The notes under the pieces were generated by a model. That model saw only the letters and a list, made by a program, of their open reading frames with translations, was not told the DNA's origin and searched no databases. Position numbers and translations under genes: made by a program. A DNA stretch of 64,000 bases from NCBI RefSeq assembly GCF_022815605.1, contig NZ_JALGRP010000007.1, positions 132,482 to 196,481 on the forward strand, read 5' to 3'. Shown piece after piece: positions 38,130-46,623 of the stretch. Positions within the stretch are counted from its first letter, which is position 1; every line of letters begins with the position of its first letter. Source of the DNA: Microbacterium sp. VKM Ac-2923 (GTDB taxonomy: Bacteria; Actinomycetota; Actinomycetes; Actinomycetales; Microbacteriaceae).

Positions 38130-40238
38130 GTGGAGACCTTCAAACGGACGCCGTTGCAGCTGTTCAACCTTCCGCAGCACTTCTTCATCCCGCTCTTCCA
38201 ACGTCCTTACGTGTGGCGCGAGGAGGAGCAGTGGGCTCCGCTGTGGAGCGACATTCGCCGGATCGCCGAACGCCGCATCGACGATCCGCGGTCGACGGCT
38301 ACTCACTTCCTCGGGGCCGTGGTGCTGCAGAGCCACCAAGCGCGCGTCGGTCGTCTTGCCACGTGGAACGTCATCGATGGGCAACAGCGGCTCACCACGC
38401 TGCAGCTTCTGGCTGACGCAACTTCGGCGATCTTGGCCGACGCAGGCGACCTGCGGCTTGCCGCTCAGCTCGAGCGGCTCACTCATAACGACGACATCTT
38501 CGTTGAAGAGGGCGGCAGCCGCCTCAAGGTGCGTCACCTAAACAAGGACAGAGCCGCGTTCGACGAGGTGATGACGGCGGAACCGCCGGTCGACCACCGC
38601 AGCCTCGTCCACCACGAATCGCAGATCGTTCTCGCGCACGCATATTTCTCGCGCGTGGTCGAACAGTGGCTCGGGGCTGCGGACTCCGACGACTTCTCCG
38701 CCAAGGCTAAGGAACTCGCGACGGTGCTCGTTGATGGTCTGCAATTGGTTTCGATCGAGCTCGAGGCATCCGAGAACTCGCAGGAGATCTTCGAGACCCT
38801 CAACGCCCGCGGCACCCCTTTGACCGCCGCAGACCTCGTGCGCAACTTCGTCTTCCAGCTGTTGGGCGAGCAGGGCGACGACATGGCGAAGGCCTACGAC
38901 GAGGACTGGCCATTCGAGACGAAGTTCTGGTCCAAGGAGGTGAGCGTTGGTCGCAACCTGCTGAGTCGCAGCTCCGTGTTCCTGAATCAGTGGCTCGTCG
39001 CACGTACCGGCGAGGACGTCAGCCCGCAGTCGACCTTCACCCGCTTCAAGTCGTATGTGGAGTTGGAGAGCTCAGCGTCGATGGCCGAACTCTTGCGAGC
39101 CATCAAGGCGCAGGCCGCGCAGTACGAGTCTTGGACCGAAGCCGCCGGCCGGCCAGGTGGAAGCCTGACCCGCACGGAGATGGCGGTTTACCGTATGCAG
39201 GCGGCAGGCGTAGAGGTTTTGAAGCCCTTGCTCATCTGGTTGCACGAACCGAGCCGTGGGCTGTTGGAGAAGACGATCGACGCGATACTCAACGCCGCAG
39301 AGAGCTGGATGGTCCGCCGGCAACTCCTGCGCCTGACTGGAAGCGATCTTGGGCGAATAGTCACCGACGTCATAGCCGCCAACTCCGAGGCATCCGAGAC
39401 CGAGCTCGTTGATCGCGTCGTGAGCCAGCTCGCGAGACTCAATGTCACGAGCACCTACTGGCCAGGCGACGAGGAGATCCGCCAGACGCTCGCCACAGAG
39501 TCCGCGTACACGCGCTTCCAGCGCGGACGGCTTCGGATGATCCTTGAGGCGGCGGAGGACGAGTATCGCCGAGCGACGGGTCAGCCGCAGATTGAGCGGC
39601 TGGGATATCCGATCGAACATCTCTTGCCCCGGGCGTGGGCGGAGACCTGGCCAATCGCAGGCCGGGACGAGGCTGAAGAGCGTCAGGCTCACGTGCACCG
39701 GTTAGGCAACCTCACGCTGTTGACTCGATCCCTCAATTCGAAGGTGTCGAATAGTGCTTGGCCGGCCAAGCGGTCAGCTCTGCAGGATCACAACACCATC
39801 ACGCTCACCGGCCGGGTCATCAAGCGGACTGAGACCGAGCCCTGGGACGAAGAGCTCATCGATGAGCGGACAAACGATCTCATCGAGACTCTTCTGCGGG
39901 TCTGGCCGGTTCCCGAGGGGCATCACGGAAAGGTGGTAGACCCGCAGACGAAAGCCGGCGACTGGGTCGAGCTGAAGCACTTGATCGAGGGTGGAATGCT
40001 CGCCGCGGACGAGAGCATCGTCGCGACGCATCGCGACTTCAAGGGGCGCGAGGCGACGGTCACTGCTGACGGCGCGATCCTGCTCGACGGTAAGCGCTAC
40101 ACATCGCCGTCCGCAGCGGGATTCGCCCTGCGTCGGAAGGCCACAAACGGGTGGTACTTCTGGGCCGTGCGGGACGGGCGTCGGCTTCGGGATGTACGGG
40201 CGGAGTTCCAGAACTCGATGCCGGCGGACATCGGCTAA
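38130..40238 (+). CDS. GmrSD-type restriction enzyme (DUF262-DUF1524) with C-terminal RAMA domain
   Basis: About 702 residues. The N-terminal DUF262 domain has FIPLFQRPYVW (about 20-29) and the ParB-like VIDGQQRLTTLQ (about 80). The DUF1524/HNH-like nuclease has IEHLLPRAW (about 495) and HRLGNLTLLTRSLNSKVSNS. A C-terminal block (about 615-700, LIEGGMLAADE, SPSAAGFALRRKATNGWYFW) fits the RAMA domain linked to adenine-modification systems. GmrSD enzymes use NTP and cut sugar-modified hydroxymethylcytosine DNA. The RAMA addition suggests a different modified-DNA sensor. The start is uncertain: GTG 38130 begins the conserved ETFKRTPLQL, with GTG 38112 as alternative. Confidence 0.88.
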   Translation: METFKRTPLQLFNLPQHFFIPLFQRPYVWREEEQWAPLWSDIRRIAERRIDDPRSTATHFLGAVVLQSHQARVGRLATWNVIDGQQRLTTLQLLADATSAILADAGDLRLAAQLERLTHNDDIFVEEGGSRLKVRHLNKDRAAFDEVMTAEPPVDHRSLVHHESQIVLAHAYFSRVVEQWLGAADSDDFSAKAKELATVLVDGLQLVSIELEASENSQEIFETLNARGTPLTAADLVRNFVFQLLGEQGDDMAKAYDEDWPFETKFWSKEVSVGRNLLSRSSVFLNQWLVARTGEDVSPQSTFTRFKSYVELESSASMAELLRAIKAQAAQYESWTEAAGRPGGSLTRTEMAVYRMQAAGVEVLKPLLIWLHEPSRGLLEKTIDAILNAAESWMVRRQLLRLTGSDLGRIVTDVIAANSEASETELVDRVVSQLARLNVTSTYWPGDEEIRQTLATESAYTRFQRGRLRMILEAAEDEYRRATGQPQIERLGYPIEHLLPRAWAETWPIAGRDEAEERQAHVHRLGNLTLLTRSLNSKVSNSAWPAKRSALQDHNTITLTGRVIKRTETEPWDEELIDERTNDLIETLLRVWPVPEGHHGKVVDPQTKAGDWVELKHLIEGGMLAADESIVATHRDFKGREATVTADGAILLDGKRYTSPSAAGFALRRKATNGWYFWAVRDGRRLRDVRAEFQNSMPADIG

Positions 40239-40376
40239 TTGTGATAGGACCGCGTAGGCGCGGGCTGACGATATTGGAGGCGGGCGCATCGAAGGAATTG
40301 CCCCTGGATTCAACGCCGAGCGATGCATGTCCACTTGAGATGAATGTGGGCCTCGGCCGAGTCGCTATGCCACGAA

Positions 40377-40847
40377 CTACCGAGGGCGAGCGGCTTTGAG
40401 CAGCTTGGCTACCTCAGGTGTCATCGAGTAGCGGACGCCGTCCCAGCCCCAGACGTAGTGCCAAGTGTCACGCCCGTTAGGTGTGCGATACATCGGTAAG
40501 CCGGCCCGACGAATCGACTTTCCCACACCGCCGAGAATGCCCGCGACGCCCGACTTACCGTGAGGGTGTTGCGTAAGAGATGCGAGTTCATCGGGGCTGA
40601 GATGGACGGTCTGCTTGCGAGCGCCGTCGATTAGGTGTCTCAACACGAAGTAACCCATCGGCGACAGTTCGCTCATGAGTCGGGATGCCAGCGCAGGCGC
40701 GTCATCGGTTTCAATCCAGGTCGGAACGGTGCCCGAGGGCAAGATCAGGGGCGCAGCGACGTCGGGTGCTTCGACGATGAACTCGGCGAAACGGACGTAG
40801 AACTCCTCGACTCTGCTCGCGCGGACGTGGACGGTGATTGGGATCAT
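40377..40847 (-). CDS. hypothetical protein, 156 residues
   Basis: A soluble alpha/beta protein starting MIPITVHVRASRVEEFYVRF. The N-terminal 45 residues look like a small beta-rich module. The C-terminal part (SPMGYFVLRHLIDGA, LGGVGKSIRRAGLP, WHYVWGWDGVRYSM) could be a winged-helix-like fold with two Trp-rich strands. I do not recognise the family with certainty. It is convergent with the GmrSD-like gene, 138 bases away, and that gap shows no gene. Confidence 0.6.
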   Translation of the reverse strand: MIPITVHVRASRVEEFYVRFAEFIVEAPDVAAPLILPSGTVPTWIETDDAPALASRLMSELSPMGYFVLRHLIDGARKQTVHLSPDELASLTQHPHGKSGVAGILGGVGKSIRRAGLPMYRTPNGRDTWHYVWGWDGVRYSMTPEVAKLLKAARPR

Positions 40848-40943
40848 GGGATGCTCCAGCTAGCTTCTGAGGTATCTTGCGCCACAGCTTGGCACGGGTG
40901 GGTGGTAAGCGCAAGGTAGCTCACAAGACAGCTCGATCGACAG

Positions 40944-41360
40944 TTGGCCGGCGGGGTTGTCATTGGAGGTCTCGACCGGGACGACTGGCGGCTGTTCTCC
41001 GCTGACCGGGTGCGCCCTCGCGTGCCGCACGGTGCGCCCTTCGTGCCGAGAGTGGTGCCGGGCGGCGACGTCGACGCGTTCGTCTCGGCGCGGTTCAGGG
41101 GACCGGCCACGAACGAGTGGCCCTGTCGGGGGACGGTGCTCCTGCACGCCCCTGCCCGCGACGTGCTGCCCTCCGCGGGCGACGGCACCGTCACCGCTGT
41201 CGACGATGAGCTGTGAACTCTCGAGGTCGGGTCGTGGTCGTGGGGCGCGCTCGCCGCGTCGTTCGGGCGGTTCGAGGTAGCGATGGAGGTGGTGGGGCCG
41301 GCGGAGTTGACAGCGGCGTTCGCGGTGCAGGCGGGGCGGTTTGCGCGGGCAGGAAGCTGA
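40944..41360 (+). pseudogene. 3' fragment of a WYL-domain regulator gene
   Basis: In one frame the sequence reads LDRDDWRLFSADRVRPRVP, then FVPRVVPGGDVDAFVSARFR and LEVGSWSWGALAASFGRFE. This is the C-terminal WYL/WCX part of an actinobacterial HTH-WYL regulator. The HTH half is missing, and an in-frame TGA at 41214-41216 breaks the remainder. It is dead and marks a deletion or recombination scar inside the island. Confidence 0.75.
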
Positions 41361-41504
41361 GGCTGCGGCGAATCCGTCGCACCGAGTTGCACACACAATG
41401 CCGCGCGGAGATGGCTATGAGATGCTCGCATTTACCTAGAACGAGCAAGGGGAGCTGCCAGTGGAGATCTCGGTGTCAATGAAACACGACACGGCGTACG
41501 CCCG

Positions 41505-42854
41505 ATGAGCGGCGTCGAGGCAGATGACGAAGAATTCGGCGAGATCGAGGTCGTCGGCGACGGCGAGGGTCTCGTGTTCGTGGGTGATCCCGAGCAGGTC
41601 GCGAAGTTCGTGGCGTCAGTTGGTTTGCCGTCAACGTCATTCGATGTGAGCAAACTGGCTCCGGCAGCCTCGGTGGGAGGTGCCGTCCTAAACGCCGCCT
41701 CGAGTGTGTCCGCCAATGCGGGCCGTTGGATGAAGCTTACGGAGGAGTCGGCTCGCGCTGCTCAAGTGCTGCCCCTCGTGAAGAACTCGACCACGCACTT
41801 CGTGCACGCGACCACCCGCGGTCCCAGTGGCCAGTTCGCAAAGAACCTGCAATTCGTCGCAAAGCCGGGCGCGTTCCTCACCAACCCCGCGATTCTCTCC
41901 GGGGTAGGCGGGCTCATGGCGCAGTACGCCATGCAGCAGACGATGGACGAGATCACCGACTACCTGGCCAAAATCGACGCGAAGGTCGACGATGTCCTCC
42001 GTGCTCAGAAGGATGCAATCCTCTCCGAGATGATTGGCGTGGAGATGCTCATCGACGAGGCCCTCGTGGTCCGAGACACGGTCGGACACGTCTCGGCGGT
42101 CACGTGGTCAAAAATCCAGGGGGAGGCGTCCACGATCGCGCGAACGCAGGCCTACGCTCTGCGGCAGCTTGACGCTGTCGCAGAGAAGGTCGAACGAACG
42201 GCGAAAATCGGCGAGCTGGCCGATCTTACGAAGGACGCGCAGTCTTCCGTGAACGAGTGGCTGAGTGTGATCGCGAGGTGTTTCCAACTGCAGGAAGCCC
42301 TCGGCGTGCTCGAACTCGATCGGGTCCTTACCGCCAGCCCAGCGGAGATCGACGACCACCGTTTGGCTCTTCAAACTGCGCGGAACCGTCGACGCGAGGT
42401 CATCTTCCGCGCTACCCATTCGTTGCTGTCCAGGATGGATGCCGGCGCGGAGCGCGCAAACACCAAGGTTCTTCTGAACCCTTTCTCGGCGGGAGCGGTC
42501 GTCCGCGCGCGAAACGAGATCGCCGAAGGTGTCAGCGAATTCCACATCCGTCTCGGTCTCGTCGAAGATGCGAGTTCGGTCGAGGCCCGCAGCTGGGTCG
42601 CTGCCGCGGTAGACGTCCGCGATGACGTCTTCGAAGCGGGTGCGGACGGTGCGCAGGCTGTCAGCCGCTTCAGTGAGGACGTTCTCGAGAACGCGCGGTC
42701 GACGGCGGGCAGATTTGCAGAGAAGCTTGCAAGGCGGCTGCAGAGGGAGGATGACGCCCCCTCAGGTCGTGGAGAGCGCCCTCCAGCGGCGCAGCCCGAA
42801 ATCGCCGCGCCCGCTTATCCAGACGTAAGTGACGCAACGGACAAAGCTCCATGA
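41505..42854 (+). CDS. hypothetical helical protein, 449 residues
   Basis: An almost entirely helical protein. It opens with an acidic tail (residues 1-30, EADDEEFGEIEVVGDGEG) and has an amphipathic, Ala/Ser-rich segment (about 55-75). Residues about 125-145 (NPAILSGVGGLMAQYAMQQ) are weakly hydrophobic. A coiled-coil-like stretch follows (ITDYLAKIDAKVDDVLRAQ) and a charged, Pro-rich C-terminus closes it. I do not recognise the family. Its stop overlaps the ATG of the second DHFR-like gene by 4 bases (ATGA), so the two are co-translated. The start lacks a clear ribosome site. Confidence 0.65.
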   Translation: MSGVEADDEEFGEIEVVGDGEGLVFVGDPEQVAKFVASVGLPSTSFDVSKLAPAASVGGAVLNAASSVSANAGRWMKLTEESARAAQVLPLVKNSTTHFVHATTRGPSGQFAKNLQFVAKPGAFLTNPAILSGVGGLMAQYAMQQTMDEITDYLAKIDAKVDDVLRAQKDAILSEMIGVEMLIDEALVVRDTVGHVSAVTWSKIQGEASTIARTQAYALRQLDAVAEKVERTAKIGELADLTKDAQSSVNEWLSVIARCFQLQEALGVLELDRVLTASPAEIDDHRLALQTARNRRREVIFRATHSLLSRMDAGAERANTKVLLNPFSAGAVVRARNEIAEGVSEFHIRLGLVEDASSVEARSWVAAAVDVRDDVFEAGADGAQAVSRFSEDVLENARSTAGRFAEKLARRLQREDDAPSGRGERPPAAQPEIAAPAYPDVSDATDKAP

Positions 42855-43408
42855 CCCAGCCCCTCCGCTACGCCATCAACGTCACCCTTGACGGCTGCTG
42901 CTCGCACGAAGCGGGCCTGCCGCCGGATGCCGAGTCCATGGCGTTCTGGACCGACGAGCTGCGCCGCTCCGACACGCTCCTCTATGGGCGGGCCACCTAC
43001 GAGCTGATGGAGGGCGCGTGGCGTCGACCGTTGTCGGGGGAGTGGCCGGACTGGATGGATGCCAGCGAGGTCGCGTTCTCGGAGGTTATGGACCCGATGC
43101 GGAAGGTCGTGGCATCCGGAACCCTCGACGCGGTCGACTGGAACGCCGAACTGATCAGCGGCGATGTAGTCGAGGCTGTCCGGGCCGTGAAAGAGCGGCC
43201 CGGGCGGGGGATCGCGCTGGGGGGCGTCGCGCTGCCGGCGATGCTCGCGGGGCACGGGCTCATCGATGAGTACACGTTCGTCGTGCATCCCGTGATCGCC
43301 GGGCGGGGACCGCGACTGCTCGACAGCGTGGACCTGAAGCTCGAGCTGATCGAGCGGCGGGAGTTCCGCTCGGGTGCCGTCGCGCAGCGCTACCGGCCCG
43401 TCGCATAG
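42851..43408 (+). CDS. dihydrofolate-reductase-family protein (RibD C-terminal type), copy 2
   Basis: A 185-residue paralogue of the protein at 8101-8670 and clearly similar to it throughout. It shares INVTLDG, GLPPDAESMAFWTDEL, LLYGRATYELME, EWPDWMDASEVAFSEVMDPM and FVVHPVIAGRGPRLLDS. A NADPH-dependent reductase fold is expected; the substrate is unknown. It is translationally coupled (ATGA) to the preceding helical protein, unlike copy 1, which stands alone with its own ribosome site. Confidence 0.9.
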   Translation: MTQPLRYAINVTLDGCCSHEAGLPPDAESMAFWTDELRRSDTLLYGRATYELMEGAWRRPLSGEWPDWMDASEVAFSEVMDPMRKVVASGTLDAVDWNAELISGDVVEAVRAVKERPGRGIALGGVALPAMLAGHGLIDEYTFVVHPVIAGRGPRLLDSVDLKLELIERREFRSGAVAQRYRPVA

Positions 43409-43722
43409 CCCGGGGCCCCGCGCGAGCTAACTGCGCGAGGCGCTGGCATCCGGATCTCAGTCCTGGAGGAACGGGCGATCCGTGTCGCTGCGTGGCCCGG
43501 TACCGCGTGTCCCCGGACGAAGTGTCGGATGCCGGGGATGAACGGTCGGGCGCGACCGCGGCGGCGACGCGAGGATCGGAACATGACCACGACCGCACCT
43601 GTTCCGCTCGCTCCGACGGCCTCGATGAGGCACGACGGGCTCATCGTCGTGGTGCTGCTGAGCTTTTAGTGGTTTACGTCATCAACGTGCAGCAGTAGGT
43701 CTTGGTCATACAGAATCCAGCT
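43409..43722. other. intergenic scar with gene fragments
   Basis: This 314-base gap holds two apparent remnants. On the minus strand a frame ending at 43457 reads ...SDTDRPFLQD, like the C-terminus (TDYPFLQG) of the Old Yellow Enzyme at 52752-53828. On the plus strand an ATG at 43583 after GAGGATCGGA opens MTTTAPVPLAPTASMRHDG and then a hydrophobic stretch, but stops at 43669, as if only the first membrane helix of a transporter survived. Both are too short for firm identification. Confidence 0.4.
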
Positions 43723-44337
43723 ATGAAGAAGAAGCGAGAGGCCGCGGAGGCGGACGCGACTCCCATGAAGTCGGCGGAGTTCGGTGTCGTAATAGCTGGG
43801 CTGAGCAACGCGATGATCTCGAACTGGATCGTCGCTGGCGTCGTGTTCGCGATGGCCGCAGCGATAGGCATCGTCGGCTTCTTCCAGCTGCCCGTGCTCA
43901 CGGACCACAGCGTTGCGGAGCTGAAAGAAAATGAGGGGAACATCGTTCTGGGAGTCTTCGTCATCCTCCGCGCCACCGCGTTTGCTGGAGCCCTGGTGGC
44001 ACTGTTTTGGGGGATGTTGAATCTGGCTCGCGCGGCACTCGATCAAGCGACGCGCTATCAGAAGCGGTTGATGGCAGCGCATTTCATGCACTACGTCTTC
44101 GATGAGTATTCCGAACGGATCGGGCAGGACGGATTCACGCTGCAGGAGGTCATCAACGCGATCGATGCGTGGAGCAGCAACGTCGAATCCGCGTACACGA
44201 AAGTACGGTTCGGGAAGGGCGGCGCCGAGAACTGGAACGTCACCACCCCCGATGGCAGCCGCATCGCCTTTGGGCGCGAAGCCGTCAGGCACGTCCAACC
44301 CGCGTCGACTCCAGACAAGGCAACCGCCGCTCCATGA
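43723..44337 (+). CDS. hypothetical membrane protein, two predicted helices
   Basis: A 204-residue protein with a basic N-terminus (MKKKREAAEADATPMK). It has two hydrophobic segments, about residues 38-58 (IVAGVVFAMAAAIGIVGFF) and 82-108 (IVLGVFVILRATAFAGALV), and a soluble C-terminal half with possible coiled-coil character (QATRYQKRLMAAHFMHYVF). The family is not recognised. ATG at 43723 begins the charged N-terminus; a TTG seven codons earlier is less likely. It is followed at once by the remnant of a DHFR-like gene. Confidence 0.6.
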   Translation: MKKKREAAEADATPMKSAEFGVVIAGLSNAMISNWIVAGVVFAMAAAIGIVGFFQLPVLTDHSVAELKENEGNIVLGVFVILRATAFAGALVALFWGMLNLARAALDQATRYQKRLMAAHFMHYVFDEYSERIGQDGFTLQEVINAIDAWSSNVESAYTKVRFGKGGAENWNVTTPDGSRIAFGREAVRHVQPASTPDKATAAP

Positions 44338-44374
44338 GCCATCATGTGGTCGTGGCGGCGGACCTTGGTTGACG

Positions 44375-44615
44375 GTGACTCACCCGATCCGCCATGACAT
44401 CAACGCTACCTTCGACAGCTGCGTTCACCACGAAGCCGGGCTGTCGCCGGACGCCGAGTCCGTGACGTCCTGGGCCGACAAGGTCCGACGCTCCGACGCC
44501 CTGCTCTACGGGCGCGTCACCTACAAGATGATGCGGGACGCGTGGCGCCGGCCCGAGTCAGGGGCGTGGCCCGACTGGATGGATGCCGGTGACCTCCCGT
44601 TCGCCGGGTCATCGA
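44375..44615 (+). pseudogene. 5' part of a third DHFR/RibD-like gene, truncated
   Basis: From the GTG at 44375 the frame reads THPIRHDINATFDS, HHEAGLSPDAESV, RRSDALLYGRVTYKMMRDAW and GAWPDWMDAGDLPF. This is homologous to residues 1-80 of the two intact copies in this window. Similarity then ends and the HipBA module begins. Substitutions in conserved places (MAFW replaced by VTSW) show that it has been free to drift. The missing end reappears at 46520-46613. Confidence 0.85.
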
Positions 44616-44707
44616 CGCGACGTCGAAGCGCGGCGGCGCCCAGGCCGAGGACGACCTTGTCGGATCGGGGAATATCGGCCGGCATCCTGAAGTCGGCGGT
44701 GGAGTGG

Positions 44708-46033
44708 TCACGACCGCCGGTCCAGCTCCCGCCGCAGATGCTGTGTGCGCTCGCGGGCTCGATCGATCAGAGACTCAGCAAACTGTCGTTCCTCCCCGTT
44801 CAGGGAGGCCTCCTCGGCGGCAAGGCTCAGCGCCTCCGGCAACCCATCGACGTACGTCCGTGCGCGCGAGTACACCCAGTCCGCAGTGGCTTCTTGCCCC
44901 AAGATGCCGTTGAAGACACTCGCCTCGCGCACGATATGCCGAGGCTCGATCTCGAAGGTGCGATAACGGCCGTCGAATGACATCGCGAGCTTTGCTCTGC
45001 GATTGTTGATCTCGGGATACGCCAGTGCCGAGCCGAGGTCATAGAGAGGCGCAAGGCGAGGCCATCCTGTTCGAACCGCCGGCCAAAGCAACGCGTAGTT
45101 CTTCGCGTGAGCATCGGTTCCCAGCGCAACCCAGTTGAAGATCGTCGCGTCGAAGAACCCCAGGGCGTGCATGGGGCCCGCGGGACCGAATCTGTCGATG
45201 ATGAGCCGTGAGATCGCGGCGATGCCTGGGCCGCCCTCGTTCTGATACTTCGCAGTCGGGGGCGTGCCCGTTGCCTGCGCAAAGTCCTCCTGGTGCGCGC
45301 GGGCGATTGACGTTCCCTTAGCTTGCTCAGCGCGGCGATGCCGGTCGAACCGCTCGACCACGATCGCGCTCTCGTCGTCGAAGTTCACCAGTCGGCTGCG
45401 TGCGACATCCATGTTCAGGTGATGCGCAGCGCGCATGGTCAGGTGCTCATTCAGATCGCCCCTGCGGAGCCCTGCCACGCCAGGCTTGACGATGTGCGTC
45501 GACGCGGCGCTCCCGGTCGCGAACCCCCAGGCGTCGGGGCCACGGACGAGGGTGAACTTGGACTGTGCTCCGGCGAGCGAGAAGTAGCCCCCCTCGTACC
45601 CCGTCGCCACCCACGCGGCAGGGTCGGCTCGCAGTTCGCGCAGATGTGACGCGATGATCGCGTCATCGACCCACTCGATTTCGCCCGGTCCGTCGAGGAC
45701 CGAATCGTCCCACTCAGCCGAGTCGATGAGCTGCACGGCGCCCGCCGCATCCCGTCCGACGTTGGCAAGCAACCCCATCGGGTTTCGCGGGGAGACTCCG
45801 AACGTCCGACCCCACCGCGCCAGCACGTCGTCGTTGTCTGGCAGAAGGTTCCAGAGGAAGTTGCCGGGCGCGGTGCCCTCGTGTCGGCGTCGGCTCTTCG
45901 GCAACGACAGCGACAGTTCGAGGCGGCCGGCATCACGCTGCCAGGCGGGATCGAATTCCAGCGAGACGTCGCCACCGTCGCGCTGGGTGAACCAGCCGAC
46001 GCGGCGCCCGTCCAGATACGCGGTGAGCCTCAC
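44708..46033 (-). CDS. hipA: HipA-type serine/threonine kinase toxin
   Basis: A 441-residue HipA-fold kinase. Visible are the N-terminal subdomain (LTAYLDGRRVGWF, GNFLWNLLPDND), GAQSKFTLV, STHIVKPG, VVERFDRH, the catalytic NWVALGTDAHAKNYALL (Asp and Asn) and the metal-binding LAPLYDLGSA. HipA kinases phosphorylate targets such as glutamyl-tRNA synthetase and cause dormancy. A GTG at 46033, overlapping the hipB stop (GTGA) and preceded by GAGGG, is preferred to the ATG at 46057. It pairs with HipB encoded immediately upstream. The module lies between the two halves of a broken DHFR-like gene. Confidence 0.92.
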   Translation of the reverse strand: MRLTAYLDGRRVGWFTQRDGGDVSLEFDPAWQRDAGRLELSLSLPKSRRRHEGTAPGNFLWNLLPDNDDVLARWGRTFGVSPRNPMGLLANVGRDAAGAVQLIDSAEWDDSVLDGPGEIEWVDDAIIASHLRELRADPAAWVATGYEGGYFSLAGAQSKFTLVRGPDAWGFATGSAASTHIVKPGVAGLRRGDLNEHLTMRAAHHLNMDVARSRLVNFDDESAIVVERFDRHRRAEQAKGTSIARAHQEDFAQATGTPPTAKYQNEGGPGIAAISRLIIDRFGPAGPMHALGFFDATIFNWVALGTDAHAKNYALLWPAVRTGWPRLAPLYDLGSALAYPEINNRRAKLAMSFDGRYRTFEIEPRHIVREASVFNGILGQEATADWVYSRARTYVDGLPEALSLAAEEASLNGEERQFAESLIDRARERTQHLRRELDRRS

Positions 46034-46314
46034 GGCTGCGCCCTCGGCTTGTCCCATGGGTCGACGACATCCATGAATATCGGATCCGAGTCGGTCTCGT
46101 CCTCCGCCGTGTCGACCTCGGCATAAAGATCAAGTGCATTGAGCACCGCCATCAGGCTGTCCACGCTCGCGCTTCCGGTGTGACCGGACTCGAACCGGAC
46201 CACCCACTGGCGGGCACGCCCGATCCGCCGCGCCAGCTCCGCCTGGGTGAGTCCCAGGTCGGAGCGGCGGTCGCGGACGATGTTCCCCCAGTCGTGCGAG
46301 ACGTTCACGAGCAC
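46030..46314 (-). CDS. hipB: HipB-type XRE antitoxin/repressor
   Basis: A 94-residue Cro/C1-type DNA-binding protein. The helix-turn-helix spans GLTQAELARRIGRARQWVVR followed by FESGHTGSASVDSLMAVL. The acidic C-terminus (TAEDETDSDP) is suited to contact HipA. The GTG at 46314 is chosen because AAGGGAGGG lies about seven bases before it. The GTG at 46335 lies upstream of that ribosome site. Two palindromic sequences just upstream (46339-46386) are probable operators, so the pair would repress itself. Confidence 0.88.
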   Translation of the reverse strand: MLVNVSHDWGNIVRDRRSDLGLTQAELARRIGRARQWVVRFESGHTGSASVDSLMAVLNALDLYAEVDTAEDETDSDPIFMDVVDPWDKPRAQP

Positions 46315-46338
46315 CAGTAGCCCTCCCTTGCTCACGCC

Positions 46339-46386
46339 ATGTACGAGATCTCAGTCACATCCTTTGATGTACGAGAACTCTGACAT
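46339..46386. promoter_or_regulatory. tandem palindromic operators upstream of hipB
   Basis: Two boxes of the form ATGT-NN-GAG-NN-CTC-N2/4-ACAT occur at 46339-46360 and 46367-46386. The second is a perfect palindrome in its conserved positions (ATGTACGAGAACTCTGACAT). The first has two extra bases in one half. They start 25 bases before the hipB start codon, where a HipB autorepressor would be expected to bind. Confidence 0.55.
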
Positions 46387-46519
46387 GCGGCGACGTGTAC
46401 GTCAACGCGTACACCGACAAATCCGGGCATGCCGTGGAGCGACAACTCGGCCCAGCTCGCCGCACCTCGCGACCTCCATTCTCCGTCTGTGCATATCGAT
46501 CACGCAGGGGCGACCAGTA

Positions 46520-46613
46520 GCCGCGCCTGTTCGATGGCATCCGGGATCATGTACGGCTCGAGCTCATCGAGCGCCGGGAGTTCAACATGCGGCGCTACCG
46601 AGCAGTCTCGTAG
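46520..46613 (+). pseudogene. 3' remnant of the third DHFR/RibD-like gene
   Basis: After an in-frame TAG, the frame reads PRLFDGIRDHVRLELIERRE followed by FNMRRYRAVS and a stop at 46613. It aligns with the C-terminus of the intact copies (PRLLDSVDLKLELIERREF, then QRYRPVA). Weaker similarity may extend back to about 46445. It is separated from its 5' half (44375-44615) by the HipBA module, and roughly 60 codons of the middle are gone. Confidence 0.75.
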
Positions 46614-46623
46614 CGCCAGCCCG

